This document shows, piece after piece, positions 16,540 through 25,335 of a stretch of 64,000 nucleotides of DNA. Under the pieces are notes generated by a model, which saw only the letters and a list, made by a program, of their open reading frames with translations, was not told the DNA's origin and did no database searches. Made by a program: the position numbers and the translations under genes. Numbering within the stretch: position 1 is the first letter of the stretch; each line of letters starts with the position of its first letter. This DNA comes from SSF14 sp037045585 (GTDB taxonomy: Bacteria > Actinomycetota > Acidimicrobiia > Acidimicrobiales > Microtrichaceae), in contig JBAOIR010000063.1 in assembly GCA_037045585.1 (NCBI GenBank), forward strand, positions 1 to 64,000, in the 5' to 3' direction.

Positions 16540-17238
16540 ATGCCGCCCGTGCCACTCCGCCAGCGCATCCGCCCGGTGTCGATCGCCGCGATCGCGCTGG
16601 TTGCGGGTGTGCTCCTGGTTGCCGGGTGCGGCGGCGACGACACCGCCGACGGTGCCGATCCCACCACGACGGCAGCGTCGAGGTCGACGAGTACCACGTC
16701 CGCACCCACCCCGACCTCGTCCACCTCCACCACGGTCGCCGACGGGGGAGCGGGGTCGAGCACCACCGCGGCTGTCGGTGTCACGACGACCGCCGGCAGC
16801 AGTGATGCCGCGTCGGCGGATGCCGCGTCCGCCGACGCCGTGCCCGACGGCACCAGCTTCGGGTACGTGACCGCGATCAACATCGGCGGGTCCACCGTCA
16901 CGATCGACATCGCCGAACTGCTGACCGGCGATGCCGCAGTGACGGCGGCCATCGAGGACGGGGCGCTCGAACCGGGCGAGACGTCGATCGACAACGACTA
17001 CTACGTCCGCAACAAGAACCCGAAGCTCCGGACGGTCACCGTCGGGCCGACGGCGCCGGTGAACGTGCTCTCCAGCCCGGGCAGCCCCGACCTCGAGAGC
17101 GGGAACCTCCAGAAGCTGGCCGAGGCCCTCACCGCAGTGCCCGTCGGCGATCCGGCCGAGGGCGGCCCGAGGCTGCCGGTCCAGATCGTCGCCCGTGGTG
17201 GGGTCATCAGTCGTATCGACGAGGTGTTCTTCCCGTAG
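16540..17238 (+). CDS. Putative secreted lipoprotein
   Basis: 232 residues at most. Signal peptide with lipobox LLVAGC (Cys about residue 29), so it is probably anchored outside the membrane. Then a Thr/Ser/Ala-rich linker of about 75 residues typical of surface lipoproteins, and an ordered C-terminal domain of ~125 residues (YVTAINIGGSTVTIDIAELL, then DNDYYVRNKN) that I cannot assign to a named family. Start: ATG 16540 opens the frame, but TACGAT at 16536-16541 is a good -10 box and would place the RNA start at GTG 16549, which is in frame; the shorter form is plausible. Divergent from the response regulator. Confidence 0.7.
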   Translation: MPPVPLRQRIRPVSIAAIALVAGVLLVAGCGGDDTADGADPTTTAASRSTSTTSAPTPTSSTSTTVADGGAGSSTTAAVGVTTTAGSSDAASADAASADAVPDGTSFGYVTAINIGGSTVTIDIAELLTGDAAVTAAIEDGALEPGETSIDNDYYVRNKNPKLRTVTVGPTAPVNVLSSPGSPDLESGNLQKLAEALTAVPVGDPAEGGPRLPVQIVARGGVISRIDEVFFP

Positions 17239-17273
17239 GCACCGTTGCGGGAGGCGCTCGCTCGCCTCGGCGG

Positions 17274-18782
17274 TCAGGACGCTCCGGCCCCGCACCACCG
17301 TTCGACGATCCGATCCCCGTCGGCCCGAGCGAGGTTGGGGTTGAACCACTGCGGTTCGGGTCGATCCACCGGGCAGAGGGCATCACGAAGCGTGGTGAGG
17401 TCGTCGTCGGCAAGGTCGTCGAGGTGCTCGTCGATGACCGGCAAGGCGTCGTCGCCCAGCTGCTCGACGAGGTAGCCGAGATCCGTCTCGCCGGACCTCG
17501 TCGGGCCCGTCAGGTTCCGGCCGGCCACGATCCGCTCGGGGTTCGCGACGTTCACCACGAGCAGGGCGACGAGCGCCGTGGTGAGGATCGTCGGCGTCAG
17601 CCAGCGCCGCCCCCGGTAGTCGGTGGCGATGGCGACCCCCACGACCCCGAACACGAGGGCAAGCCACAGGGCGAACCCGGTGCTGTACCACCGGAGCATC
17701 GTCAGCCCGTAGGCCTGCTCGTAGCCCGACAGGCGGTGGACGGCGTCGGCGACGATGCCGAGGATCTCGACGACGATCAGCATCCCCAAGACCTTCCGGA
17801 CCCGGGTCTGCGCGGCGTCGCCGCGGTCGCACCAACCGCACACGGTGAGGAGCACGAAGAGGGTGATCGCAGCGACGGCGAGAAGTTGGAAGAAGCCGCT
17901 TCTGGCGTAGTCGGCCCAGGTGAGCCCTCGGGTGGTGGCGATGCGTTCGGCGGTGCCGGTGAGCGCCAGCACCCGGCTCGCGGCGTACAGCGCGAACACG
18001 CCGGCGACGCCGGCCAGCACGATGTTGCCGACGGTCGCCGACAGGCGCTGCGGCGCTGACAGCTCCGGATCGGCCGTCGCCGAGGCCTTTCGCAGCATCG
18101 CGGCGACCGCCAGGCCACCGGCGAGCCCGGCGGCGACGTGTCGGAATGCGACCGAGCCCGATGCGGCGAGGTCGACGTCGACGAACGACGCGAACACGGC
18201 GTCCGCCGACGCCAGGAGCGCTCCCAGCACGACAACGAGGGGCACGCCGATCGCCAACCCACCCAGGACGGGCGCCCAGTTTCGCCGCCCGGGGGCAGGG
18301 GAGCGACGGATTGCCGGGCGGATCCAGGCGACAGCGCCGAACGTGTCCTCGACGAACTGCACGAGCCTGGCGGCGACTCGGGCCAGTGACTGGTCGAACC
18401 ATTGTCCGCGGCCGGCGAGATCCGCCCCGAGGATCAGGCACAGGTTGATCGCAATGACGTCGGGGACGATCAGCCAGGGCGACGTGCGCACCGAGCACCA
18501 CACCGCCAGGACCGGCACGGCCGCCAGGAGCAGCAGCGCGGCTCGCCGTCGGGGTCGTGCCCCGATCACGACCGCGACAGCGGCGCCGGTCGCTCCGATC
18601 GTCCAGGCGAGCCCGGGCCCGCTCGCCCACACGGCAAGGTCGGTGCCGGCCGCTCCGAGCACCACCGCGGCCACGGCGCCGCGCGTCGGCGGTTTCCGAT
18701 ACAGCGACGGGTCCGCGCGCTCCTCGGTGGTCGTCCACCAGGTGGGTGGCGGTGGCGGGGTGAGGCTGGGAGCGTTCGTCAT
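17274..18782 (-). CDS. DUF4173/DUF4153-type multi-pass membrane protein
   Basis: 502 residues with about twelve predicted hydrophobic helices. The N-terminus is proline-rich (SLTPPPPPTWW), followed by paired helices, a loop with FGAVAWIRP, and a C-terminal soluble segment from about residue 420 containing LGDDALPVIDEHLDDL. The overall pattern matches DUF4173 membrane proteins of actinobacteria, for which no biochemical role is known to me. The start is ATG 18782; the open frame upstream of it has no coding character. It ends 36 nt from the convergent lipoprotein gene. Confidence 0.72.
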   Translation of the reverse strand: MTNAPSLTPPPPPTWWTTTEERADPSLYRKPPTRGAVAAVVLGAAGTDLAVWASGPGLAWTIGATGAAVAVVIGARPRRRAALLLLAAVPVLAVWCSVRTSPWLIVPDVIAINLCLILGADLAGRGQWFDQSLARVAARLVQFVEDTFGAVAWIRPAIRRSPAPGRRNWAPVLGGLAIGVPLVVVLGALLASADAVFASFVDVDLAASGSVAFRHVAAGLAGGLAVAAMLRKASATADPELSAPQRLSATVGNIVLAGVAGVFALYAASRVLALTGTAERIATTRGLTWADYARSGFFQLLAVAAITLFVLLTVCGWCDRGDAAQTRVRKVLGMLIVVEILGIVADAVHRLSGYEQAYGLTMLRWYSTGFALWLALVFGVVGVAIATDYRGRRWLTPTILTTALVALLVVNVANPERIVAGRNLTGPTRSGETDLGYLVEQLGDDALPVIDEHLDDLADDDLTTLRDALCPVDRPEPQWFNPNLARADGDRIVERWCGAGAS

Positions 18783-18907
18783 CGCCAGGATCGTACGGAG
18801 CCGATGTGTCGGCGCCGTCGGGACGACGTGTGGGTTCGGTGAAAGGTCTCGTCGGAGTCCGAGCCGCTCGCCGGCAGCGCTTGACGCCCTCGAACGCCTT
18901 GGGACTC

Positions 18908-18925
18908 CTCGGCCTAGAGGCCGAG
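18908..18925. terminator. Short hairpin at the end of the aa:CP ligase gene
   Basis: CTCGGCC and GGCCGAG form a perfect 7-bp stem around TAGA; the left arm contains the stop codon of the ligase gene. No T-run is visible. A role in ending the three-gene operon is inferred. Confidence 0.4.
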
Positions 18926-19858
18926 CCGGTCGCGGACGGGCGACGGCCACTGCGCGACATCGGTGCCGTGCTGGTTGAAGAGCGCCACGGTGCACCGCTC
19001 GAGCCCGAACCCGATGCACGACGAGTGCGCGTCGGCGCCGTCGTCGGTGTGGATCCCGAACGTGTGGCCGAAGTGGTCCTGGTGGTAGTTGATCGACGAG
19101 CACGCCGTCCGGTGTTCGTCGCCGTACACGTCGACGAGGAACTCGATCTTGAGCTGCTGCTCGCGCTGGCTCATCTTCATGAGGCGCCCGGCGCGGCCGA
19201 AGAACGGGTCGTTGGCGATGTCGGAGATGACGTCGAGGCCGAGGGCCGAGAGCAGCTCGGGCGCCCGCTCGAGCCAGCGCGCTCGCCAGTCGAGAACCTC
19301 GTCGGGCGTTGCGATACGGATGTGCTCATGCTGGCGGAATGCCTGCAGGCGCATCGGATCGACCGACGGCTCGTGGCGGAAGCAGTAGGCGCACGTCTCG
19401 AACACGGCACCACCGGCGCCGAGCGCGCCGGTCACCGACGGGTAGATCGGATAGCAGCACGCCGGGGTGAGCGTCACCTCGGTCTGCGTGAGGAGGTCGC
19501 CGTAGGGGGCGTCGCCATCGAGCCGTTCGACGACAGCGCGATGATCGGCGGCATCGCCGACGAACGAGAAGACCGGCCCGACGAGTTCGGGAAAGTTGCG
19601 CAGGTAGCCGATCTTGTCGAAGTCGACCTTCGGGATCAGCGGCGGGTACGACACCCGCGTCGGGTGATCGTCTTCGCCAGCAGCGGCGACGAGCGCGCCG
19701 ACGCCCGAAACGACGGCTTCGAACACGACATCGCGGCCGAAGAGCCCTGCGACGCCGGTGGGGATGAGGCGGCCGGCGTCGACCAGCCGGTCCCGGAGTG
19801 CCAGCTGCGACTCGGCGAGTGCGTTCGCGGCCGGGGGAGTGGTATCGGCCTCGGCCAT
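18914..19858 (-). CDS. Amino acid:[carrier protein] ligase (class II aaRS-like)
   Basis: 314 residues resembling the shortened seryl-tRNA-synthetase-like enzymes that activate an amino acid with ATP and load it onto a carrier protein in place of tRNA. Seen: the metal-site Cys segment LTPACCYPIYP (about 130), class II motif 2 as CAYCFRHEPS ... RLQAFRQHEHI (about 158-180), and motif 3 as SSCIGFGLERC (about 283-293). The tRNA-binding N-terminal arm of true SerRS is absent. The gene follows its likely partner carrier protein by 22 nt. Known members prefer small amino acids such as Gly or Ala; which one is used here is unknown. Confidence 0.85.
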   Translation of the reverse strand: MAEADTTPPAANALAESQLALRDRLVDAGRLIPTGVAGLFGRDVVFEAVVSGVGALVAAAGEDDHPTRVSYPPLIPKVDFDKIGYLRNFPELVGPVFSFVGDAADHRAVVERLDGDAPYGDLLTQTEVTLTPACCYPIYPSVTGALGAGGAVFETCAYCFRHEPSVDPMRLQAFRQHEHIRIATPDEVLDWRARWLERAPELLSALGLDVISDIANDPFFGRAGRLMKMSQREQQLKIEFLVDVYGDEHRTACSSINYHQDHFGHTFGIHTDDGADAHSSCIGFGLERCTVALFNQHGTDVAQWPSPVRDRLGL

Positions 19859-19880
19859 GGCGGGAGTGGTACGGCGCCGG

Positions 19881-20135
19881 TCAGGCGTCGACGTGGACGA
19901 GGTCCGCCAGCGCGACGCTGAGGTTCTCGATCGACTCGAAGGTCGTGCGCTTCAGGAAACGCTCCGGGAACTCGACGTCGAACTCGTCCTCGAGGGCCAG
20001 CATCACGTTGACGCTGGCGTGCGACGTGAGACCGGCCTCGTACAGGCTGGCCGAGTCGCTGAGGGTGGCGACGTCGACCGCGAGGCGGCCGTGGTCGACG
20101 AGCACACTGCGGATGAGTTGGGTATGGTCAGGCAT
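19881..20135 (-). CDS. Acyl/aminoacyl carrier protein
   Basis: 84-residue carrier protein. The phosphopantetheine attachment Ser is in YEAGLTSHASVN (about residue 38), at the start of helix II, with acidic residues following (LEDEFDVEFPE). The usual DSL motif of fatty-acid ACP is replaced by LTS, as in carrier proteins paired with aa:CP ligases. Its ATG overlaps the stop of the upstream PPTase gene as TGATG, and the ligase follows, so all three should be made together: priming, carrier, loading. Confidence 0.88.
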   Translation of the reverse strand: MPDHTQLIRSVLVDHGRLAVDVATLSDSASLYEAGLTSHASVNVMLALEDEFDVEFPERFLKRTTFESIENLSVALADLVHVDA

Positions 20136-20773
20136 CAGACGGCTTCCTGGGTGTGGTCGTAGGTGTCGTATCGGCGGTCGAAGGGGATGCCTGCAGGAAA
20201 AAGGTCCGACAGCTTGGACGCGGGGTCCAGCGTCGGCGCCGGCAGGGCGATCGAGGGCAGGGGAGTGTCCAGCACCGCGACGAACACGGCCGACGCTCGG
20301 CCGGCGTCGTGGGTGAGGCTGAGCGAGGTGTCGATCACACGGAGGGCCTCGGCGCAGTTTGCGGCGTTGCCCCGGAGCTCGATCTCGGGCCCACCGTCGG
20401 GGTCGAGCTGGACCTCGATGTCGTGGAACGCGATCGGCCGGTCAGGTCGCAGTGCCTTGATCACCGACTCCTTCGCTGCGAACCGCGCTGCGAAGCGATC
20501 CGCAGCGGGGCCGCGTGCGCCGGTGCAGGTCGCCCGTTCCAGCTCGGTGAACACGCGCCGCAGGTACCGCTCGCCGAACCGCTCGATCGAGCGGGCGACC
20601 TCGTCGACGGCCATCATGTCGGTGCCGACGCGGAGTGTGCTCAATGCCCACGGACGGTCGGTCCCCCGGCGGGGCGCGACCCGACGTTTGGTTCCGTCCC
20701 AGTCGACGGCGGCCGGCATCCCGGCGGGAATCTCCGCGGTAGGCATGCCTCCTTCATCGGTCCGCTCCGCCAC
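20135..20773 (-). CDS. Holo-ACP synthase-type phosphopantetheinyl transferase
   Basis: AcpS-type enzyme that moves 4'-phosphopantetheine from CoA to the Ser of a carrier protein. Motifs: GTDMMAVDEV (about residue 50) and RFAARFAAKESVIKAL (about 95-110), holding the Mg2+ and CoA-binding residues, and SLTHDAGRASAVFVA near the end. At up to 212 residues it is longer than usual AcpS (about 120-130), with extra tails at both ends. Start uncertain: GTG 20773 gives the longest form; ATG 20728 and ATG 20746 are also possible. First gene of the aminoacyl carrier protein operon, so its main client is probably the next gene. Confidence 0.83.
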   Translation of the reverse strand: MAERTDEGGMPTAEIPAGMPAAVDWDGTKRRVAPRRGTDRPWALSTLRVGTDMMAVDEVARSIERFGERYLRRVFTELERATCTGARGPAADRFAARFAAKESVIKALRPDRPIAFHDIEVQLDPDGGPEIELRGNAANCAEALRVIDTSLSLTHDAGRASAVFVAVLDTPLPSIALPAPTLDPASKLSDLFPAGIPFDRRYDTYDHTQEAV

Positions 20774-20857
20774 AACTTGAAGATTGAACTAGGCAATTTC
20801 CCCCAAATCGGTTCGGTCTTGATCAGATGAACTGAACTGCCCGGAGTCGGGTGGTCC

Positions 20858-20905
20858 TTGACGGGCACAGGTGTACCTCCCTACGTTTCGTCACAGTGAC
20901 GAAAC
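20858..20905 (+). promoter_or_regulatory. Promoter with a palindrome spanning -10 box and start codon
   Basis: TTGACG (20858-20863), an 18-nt spacer and TACGTT (20882-20887) form a good promoter, predicting RNA start at about 20895. GTTTCGTCAC and GTGACGAAAC (20885-20905) are perfect mirror arms around a single A, so the palindrome runs from the -10 box through the GTG start codon at 20896. This fits an autoregulated, leaderless gene; binding protein unknown. Confidence 0.55.
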
Positions 20906-21234
20906 GCAAGGGGTCAGGGGAGCGGTCGAGGTGCGAGTGGTGCTCGCGCCCGTTGCCGGAACGGCCGGCCGACCGGGTGGGGCGGAAGCCGAAGTACTGC
21001 CGTCGGAGTTGTCGCCAACGAGCGTTCGAGGCACGTCGGCGTGGTGAACAGCTCGGCGTCGCCGACGACGAACTCGTGATCACGAGAAACGAGTTGGACG
21101 ATGTGAACGACCGACTGTTCGAGGTGGCTGCGGTGGTTCGCGACGCCCAGTTGCAGCTGGAGGCCGGGTTGTCACCGACCAAGGTCCTCGAACATCTCCT
21201 CGTGGCGGTCGACAGCGTCGTGGGGACGAACTGA
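20896..21234 (+). CDS. Small zinc-finger-type protein, putative regulator
   Basis: 112 residues from GTG 20896. The N-terminal part has a four-Cys pattern, CEWC then CRRSCRQRAFEARRRG, with a basic linker (GRKPKY), looking like a treble-clef or DNA-binding zinc ribbon; the rest is a helical, acidic segment (NELDDVNDRLFEVAAVV) suited to dimer formation. Similar short proteins are widespread in actinobacteria without a defined role, as far as I know. The start is placed by the promoter: the -10 box TACGTT is 8 nt upstream and no ribosome site exists. The upstream in-frame GTG at 20851 precedes the promoter and is less likely. Confidence 0.65.
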   Translation: MTKRKGSGERSRCEWCSRPLPERPADRVGRKPKYCRRSCRQRAFEARRRGEQLGVADDELVITRNELDDVNDRLFEVAAVVRDAQLQLEAGLSPTKVLEHLLVAVDSVVGTN

Positions 21235-21508
21235 CGCACCCCGCTCGGGTGCTCCGGGGCTCTCTGCTCGACGCCGGAAATACACGTTATGTCAAGTTGA
21301 GGTCGAGTGCGGGGGTAGGCCGAACGGCTCGGCCCAGCCCGGCGTGGTGTAGCTCGATGCCCGATCCTGTGCAGGATGTCCGCCATGCTCACTCCCCGCC
21401 GTCGATCGAGGCCTGGATCGACTCGGCGAGGCGCTTGATGCGGCGCAGCCGGGCGTCCCAGTTGCTCCGGGCGAGCTCCCCCACTGCCGCCGAGTAGCGT
21501 CCGCACCG
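21235..21508. other. Intergenic region with possible antisense gene remnants
   Basis: 274 nt between two plus-strand genes. On the minus strand, 21389-21485 reads as ELARSNWDARLRRIKRLA and onward for ten residues to a stop, and 21292-21350 reads as TTPGWAEPFGLPPHS to a stop; both have coding-like composition but no start or body, so they may be relics. ACGTTATGTCAAGTTGAGGTC at about 21284-21304 has half-site character of a MerR-type promoter. The TAGCGT -10 box of the next gene is at 21495-21500. Confidence 0.3.
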
Positions 21509-22012
21509 ATGACCCTCACGATCCGGCTGCTGGTCGCCCTCGGGCTGACCTGGGCGATCGGCTTCGAACGCGAGCTGCGTGGCGCCGCAGCCGGCGACCG
21601 GACGTTCGCGCTCATCGGCGTGGGCTCGGCGGTGATCGGCTATCTCGCCCTCGACCACGCGCCCAACGCGCTCGCTGGCGTGGTGACCGGCATCGGGTTC
21701 ATCGGCGCCGGCCTGATCGTCCACGGCGCCCTCCCCAATCGTCCGGGCGCACCCGACGGCGCGGACGTCGATGTCGACGCCGGCAACCGCGCGATCGGCC
21801 GGATCCGGGGTGTCACCACCGCCGCCACGATCTACCTCGCCGCGGCGGTCGGCGCTGCGGCAGGCCAGGGGTCGCTCCTGTTGGCGTTCGAGGCGACGAT
21901 CGGCTGCCTGCTGCTCCTCGAGGTGCGCCACCTTCGGGCGCTTCGCTTCCTCGACGGCCGCTTCTGGCGTCATCGCCTGCACCTCCCCGACGACGACCCG
22001 GCCGACCTCTAG
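21509..22012 (+). CDS. MgtC/SapB family membrane protein
   Basis: 167 residues with four hydrophobic helices. Family signature: GFERELRGAAAGDRTFALIG near the N-terminus, then TGIGFIGAGLIV (about 70) and RGVTTAATIYLAAAVG (about 108-123). MgtC-type proteins modulate P-type ATPases and help cells in low Mg2+; the C-terminal ACT-like domain of virulence MgtC is missing, so this is the short SapB-like form. ATG is 8 nt after TAGCGT, a leaderless start. The stop is 42 nt from the end of the convergent GGDEF-EAL gene. Confidence 0.85.
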   Translation: MTLTIRLLVALGLTWAIGFERELRGAAAGDRTFALIGVGSAVIGYLALDHAPNALAGVVTGIGFIGAGLIVHGALPNRPGAPDGADVDVDAGNRAIGRIRGVTTAATIYLAAAVGAAAGQGSLLLAFEATIGCLLLLEVRHLRALRFLDGRFWRHRLHLPDDDPADL

Positions 22013-22053
22013 GCCGACCTCTCTGTCGGACGAGCTCGCTCGACGTCGGGTGG

Positions 22054-24471
22054 TTACCGGTCTCCGCCGCGGCGGTCGCCGACCTCGGACCGGGCCACGT
22101 GGTCACGCTGGGACGTCGTGCCGGTGCGGTTGCCACTCAGTTGCACGAGGGGTCCCACCGGTCGGGCGGCGTCGAACCCGTCGAGGCTCGTCTGCAGCAA
22201 GGAACGAATGTTGACCGCGGTCGGAAGCCGGTCGAGCGGCCCGGGCAGCCCGAGCAGATAGCCCTGCGCTGCCGGCACCCCGAGCTTCGCGAGAAGCGAG
22301 ACCTGGTGGCCCGAGGTCACGCCCTCGGCCATGACCTCGATGCGCAGGCGGGTGGCCAGCTCGGCCATGGCCTTCACGACCCACGAGCTCGGCGGCATGT
22401 CCTCGCCGATGCCGGCGATGAGCGACGCGTCGAGCTTGACCCGGGTCACGGGCAGGTCGACGAGATGGCCGATCGGAGTGTTGCGGGCGCCGAAGTCGTC
22501 GAGGGCGAGGCCGAGCCCGACCGACTTGAGCCGTTCCAGCACCACCGCAAGGCTTGCGGGATCGGTGATTGCCTCGGTTTCGGTCAGCTCGATACCGATC
22601 ATGGAGACCGGGAGCTTCAGTCGGGACAGCTGCGACAGCACCCAGTCGGTGCCCCCGGGGCGGATCAGGTCGTTCGGCGCGACGTTGAACCACAGCTTCG
22701 TGTGCACCGGCGGACCACTGGCGAGTTCGTCGCACACGGCAGAGACGACGTGCTCGAACAGCTCGCCGGTCACACCGAGCCACTCGGCGATGCCGAGCCA
22801 GTCCTTCGCCGGGATGAGCGACCCGGTGCTGTCGACGAGGCGGGCGAGCACTTCAGCGCCGATGCAACGGCCGTCGCGGAGCGACACCTGCGGCTGGTAG
22901 ACGACCTGGACCTTGCCGTCGATGAGCGCGTCGCGGACGAAACTGACGAACGCGGCGGCTTCGGCGCGGAACGTGCTCGCCTGGCCACGACCCGTCCGCT
23001 TCGCCTGGTAGAGCGCCAGGTCGGCGTTGATGAGCAGGTCGGTGACCCCGCCGACGCCGCGAGCCACGCCGATGCTGGCACCGACGGTGAGGTCGAGGCC
23101 GCCGATCTGGAAGCTCTGGAGGGACTGGAGCAGCGAGTGCGTCACGTCGTCGACGATCTTCTGTTCGATCGACGGGAGGACGAGGACGAACTCGTCGCCG
23201 CCGAGGCGGGCGGCAATGCCGTCGTGGGTCTCGGCGACCTCGCGAAGTCGTTGCGCCGACAGCTGCAGCACCCGGTCGCCGACGGCGTGACCGTAGGTGT
23301 CGTTCACCGGCTTGAAGTGGTCGAGGTCGATGTGCATGAGCACGACCTCGGGCGACCGCTCTGCGAGCAGGGCGACCTCCTCGTCGAGGTGGACGCGGTT
23401 GCCGAGACCGGTGAGCCGGTCGGTCGACGCCGCTGCCCGGAGTTCATCGTCGCTGATGCGGGAGCGCTTGCGGCGCAACGCGAGGATCACCGTGGCGGCG
23501 GCGATGCAGAGGACGATCCCGTAGAAGAACTTCACCGAGAGGTCGCGGCCGTTCGCCTCATCGAGGCCGAGCTGGCGGGCCTGGCCGGTGATGACCTCGG
23601 AACCCATTGCGATGAGGTCGCGAGAGAGCGTTCCCGCCGCAGCGTCGACGGCGGTGGCGTCGGGCGTCGAGACCGACCCGGCATCGACGTCGAGCCCGGC
23701 ACGAGCGGCCGCCCAGGTGGCAGCGTCCTGCACGAGCCGAGCCTCGGTGGAGGTGGTGGCGGACGTGAGGTCGGCGTGGACCGACTTGGGGACGTCGGCC
23801 GAGATCGCCTGCGTGCCGAAGCGCCACAGGTGATCCTCGTTGTTGCGTGCCAGGTCGGCGGCGATCGACAGAGCGTAGGAGTGGTCACCGCCGAGGTCGG
23901 CTCGTTCGGTCTCGATCGCGATCAGCCGGTCGGCGAGTTGGAGGTGGGCGACCTCGGCGGCCAGACGGTCGGCGAAGGCGAGGTCGCCGGCCAGCGGACT
24001 GAGGTTCGATCCGTTCGCAACCTCGCCGGCGATCTGGGCGATGCCGATGTGCAGGCGTTCCACATCGGTCGTGTCCTCGGGAACGGCGGCGAGCGAATCG
24101 TGCAGCGAACGCACGGGTTCGGCGAGATCGGGGCTCACCTTCGCCAGGTCCGCGAGGTCTTCATCGATCGCAGCTCGGCGGGCGACGAACGCTGCAACAG
24201 CATCGTCGCGGGAACCCGACGAAGCGAGGGCGGTGTCGAGCTCGCCGATGGCCCCCAAGATGTCGAGCCGGGCCTTGGAGAGGCGGACCCAACCCTGCTC
24301 AGCCACCCGGTCGTCGGCAGCGCTTCGCTGGAGCGACGCCATCCCCGCCAGGAGGGCTGCGGAGACGAACAGGGCAACCGTGACCCCGAGCGCGACCCTG
24401 CTGCTCAGCCATCGGCTGTGGTCCTTGAGGACCGCCGCGATGCGGTGAAGCGGAGATGGTGTTGGCGCCAC
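22054..24471 (-). CDS. Membrane GGDEF-EAL protein with a large periplasmic sensor
   Basis: 805 residues: one membrane helix (about 25-45), a ~260-residue external helical sensor, a second helix (about 310-328), GGDEF (about 345-510) and EAL (about 525-770). GGDEF is intact (RLGGDEF) but the RxxD inhibitory site is absent, so product inhibition is unlikely. The EAL signature is EVLARL, with FNVAPNDL, ELTETEAI, LDDFGARNTP, VKLDASL and QGYLLG kept, while the usual EGVET loop is EGVTS. Hydrolase activity is therefore possible but less sure than for the protein at 10735. The GTG start at 24471 lacks a clear ribosome site. Divergent from the EcsC-like gene. Confidence 0.85.
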   Translation of the reverse strand: MAPTPSPLHRIAAVLKDHSRWLSSRVALGVTVALFVSAALLAGMASLQRSAADDRVAEQGWVRLSKARLDILGAIGELDTALASSGSRDDAVAAFVARRAAIDEDLADLAKVSPDLAEPVRSLHDSLAAVPEDTTDVERLHIGIAQIAGEVANGSNLSPLAGDLAFADRLAAEVAHLQLADRLIAIETERADLGGDHSYALSIAADLARNNEDHLWRFGTQAISADVPKSVHADLTSATTSTEARLVQDAATWAAARAGLDVDAGSVSTPDATAVDAAAGTLSRDLIAMGSEVITGQARQLGLDEANGRDLSVKFFYGIVLCIAAATVILALRRKRSRISDDELRAAASTDRLTGLGNRVHLDEEVALLAERSPEVVLMHIDLDHFKPVNDTYGHAVGDRVLQLSAQRLREVAETHDGIAARLGGDEFVLVLPSIEQKIVDDVTHSLLQSLQSFQIGGLDLTVGASIGVARGVGGVTDLLINADLALYQAKRTGRGQASTFRAEAAAFVSFVRDALIDGKVQVVYQPQVSLRDGRCIGAEVLARLVDSTGSLIPAKDWLGIAEWLGVTGELFEHVVSAVCDELASGPPVHTKLWFNVAPNDLIRPGGTDWVLSQLSRLKLPVSMIGIELTETEAITDPASLAVVLERLKSVGLGLALDDFGARNTPIGHLVDLPVTRVKLDASLIAGIGEDMPPSSWVVKAMAELATRLRIEVMAEGVTSGHQVSLLAKLGVPAAQGYLLGLPGPLDRLPTAVNIRSLLQTSLDGFDAARPVGPLVQLSGNRTGTTSQRDHVARSEVGDRRGGDR

Positions 24472-24542
24472 GTACGAGCTTTCGGCACGCCCTCCCCCGC
24501 GCCTGAGATTTGTCTGGACGGAATTCGTGCCAATCTGCGGGC

Positions 24543-25314
24543 ATGCCGAAGTTCAGTGGCCGTTCCGACCGCGCTGCCGACCGCTCCTCCGACGGTGCTG
24601 TCGACCGCGCCCCGTCGTGGCAGGGTGGCGCGCTGCTCTCGACCGTGGACCGGATCGTCGAGAGCCGGTACGACTCGGCGGTCGCGCTCGTGGACGGCAT
24701 CAGGGCCCGCCCCGGCCGTCCGTCGACCGACGAGATCGTCGACGAACTGGTGCGGAAGTACAGCAAGGAGCTCGCAGCGGTCGCCGCGCTGTCGGGCGGC
24801 GCAGCGGCGCTCCCGGGGACCGGTACCGCGGCGGCCGTGCTCGCGACGGGCGCGGACGTGGCGTTCACCATCGGGAAGCTCGCCGAGATGGTGCTCGCCA
24901 TCGGGGTCGCCTACGGCCACGACGCCCGGTCGATCGAGGAACGGCGGGCCTGGGTGCTCGCCGTGTTGTCCATGGGCAAGGGCGCTGTGAGCGGCGTCGA
25001 GGGGTTGGCCGGGCGCATCGGCGCCGAGGGCGGCGCCCGGATCGTCACCTCCATCACGAGCACACAACTCGACTCGGTCAATTCCCGGCTCGCGGCGAAG
25101 ATGCTCGCTCGCCTGGCCTCCGAGCAGAGCGCGGGCGCGTCTCGGCCGTCTGCTCCCCTTCGGCATCGGCGCCGGGGTCGGCGCCGCAGGGAACGTCCTG
25201 ATCGTCCGGTCGGTCGCTCGAACCGCCCGGAAGTTCTTCTCCGTCGGACCGTCGACGGCGCCGATCCTCGGGGTCGACCCCGACGTGATCGACGTGGAGG
25301 TTGTCGACGACTGA
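24543..25314 (+). pseudogene. EcsC-like protein, frameshifted
   Basis: Read in two frames this is an EcsC-family protein of about 256 residues: a helical N-terminal part, glycine/alanine-rich hydrophobic helices (ALSGGAAALPGTGTAA, about 93-108; ADVAFTIGKLAEMVLAIG) and, in the +1 frame after about 25132, the typical end GRLLPFGIGAGVGAAGN followed by RKFFSVGPS and a stop at 25312-25314. In the first frame the sequence degenerates into Arg-rich nonsense after LASEQS. Dropping one G in the AGCGCGGGCG stretch (25128-25137) restores one frame. Real decay or a consensus error; given eight similar events nearby I favour error. EcsC proteins are membrane-associated, role unclear. Confidence 0.75.
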
Positions 25315-25335
25315 GTCGGGAGTAGCGTCAGCGTC

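Noticed and set aside
16540..18782. Lipoprotein and DUF4173 genes as members of the two-component operon
   Set aside because: The lipoprotein is divergent and the membrane protein convergent to it, with separate promoters; only a regulatory link is possible.
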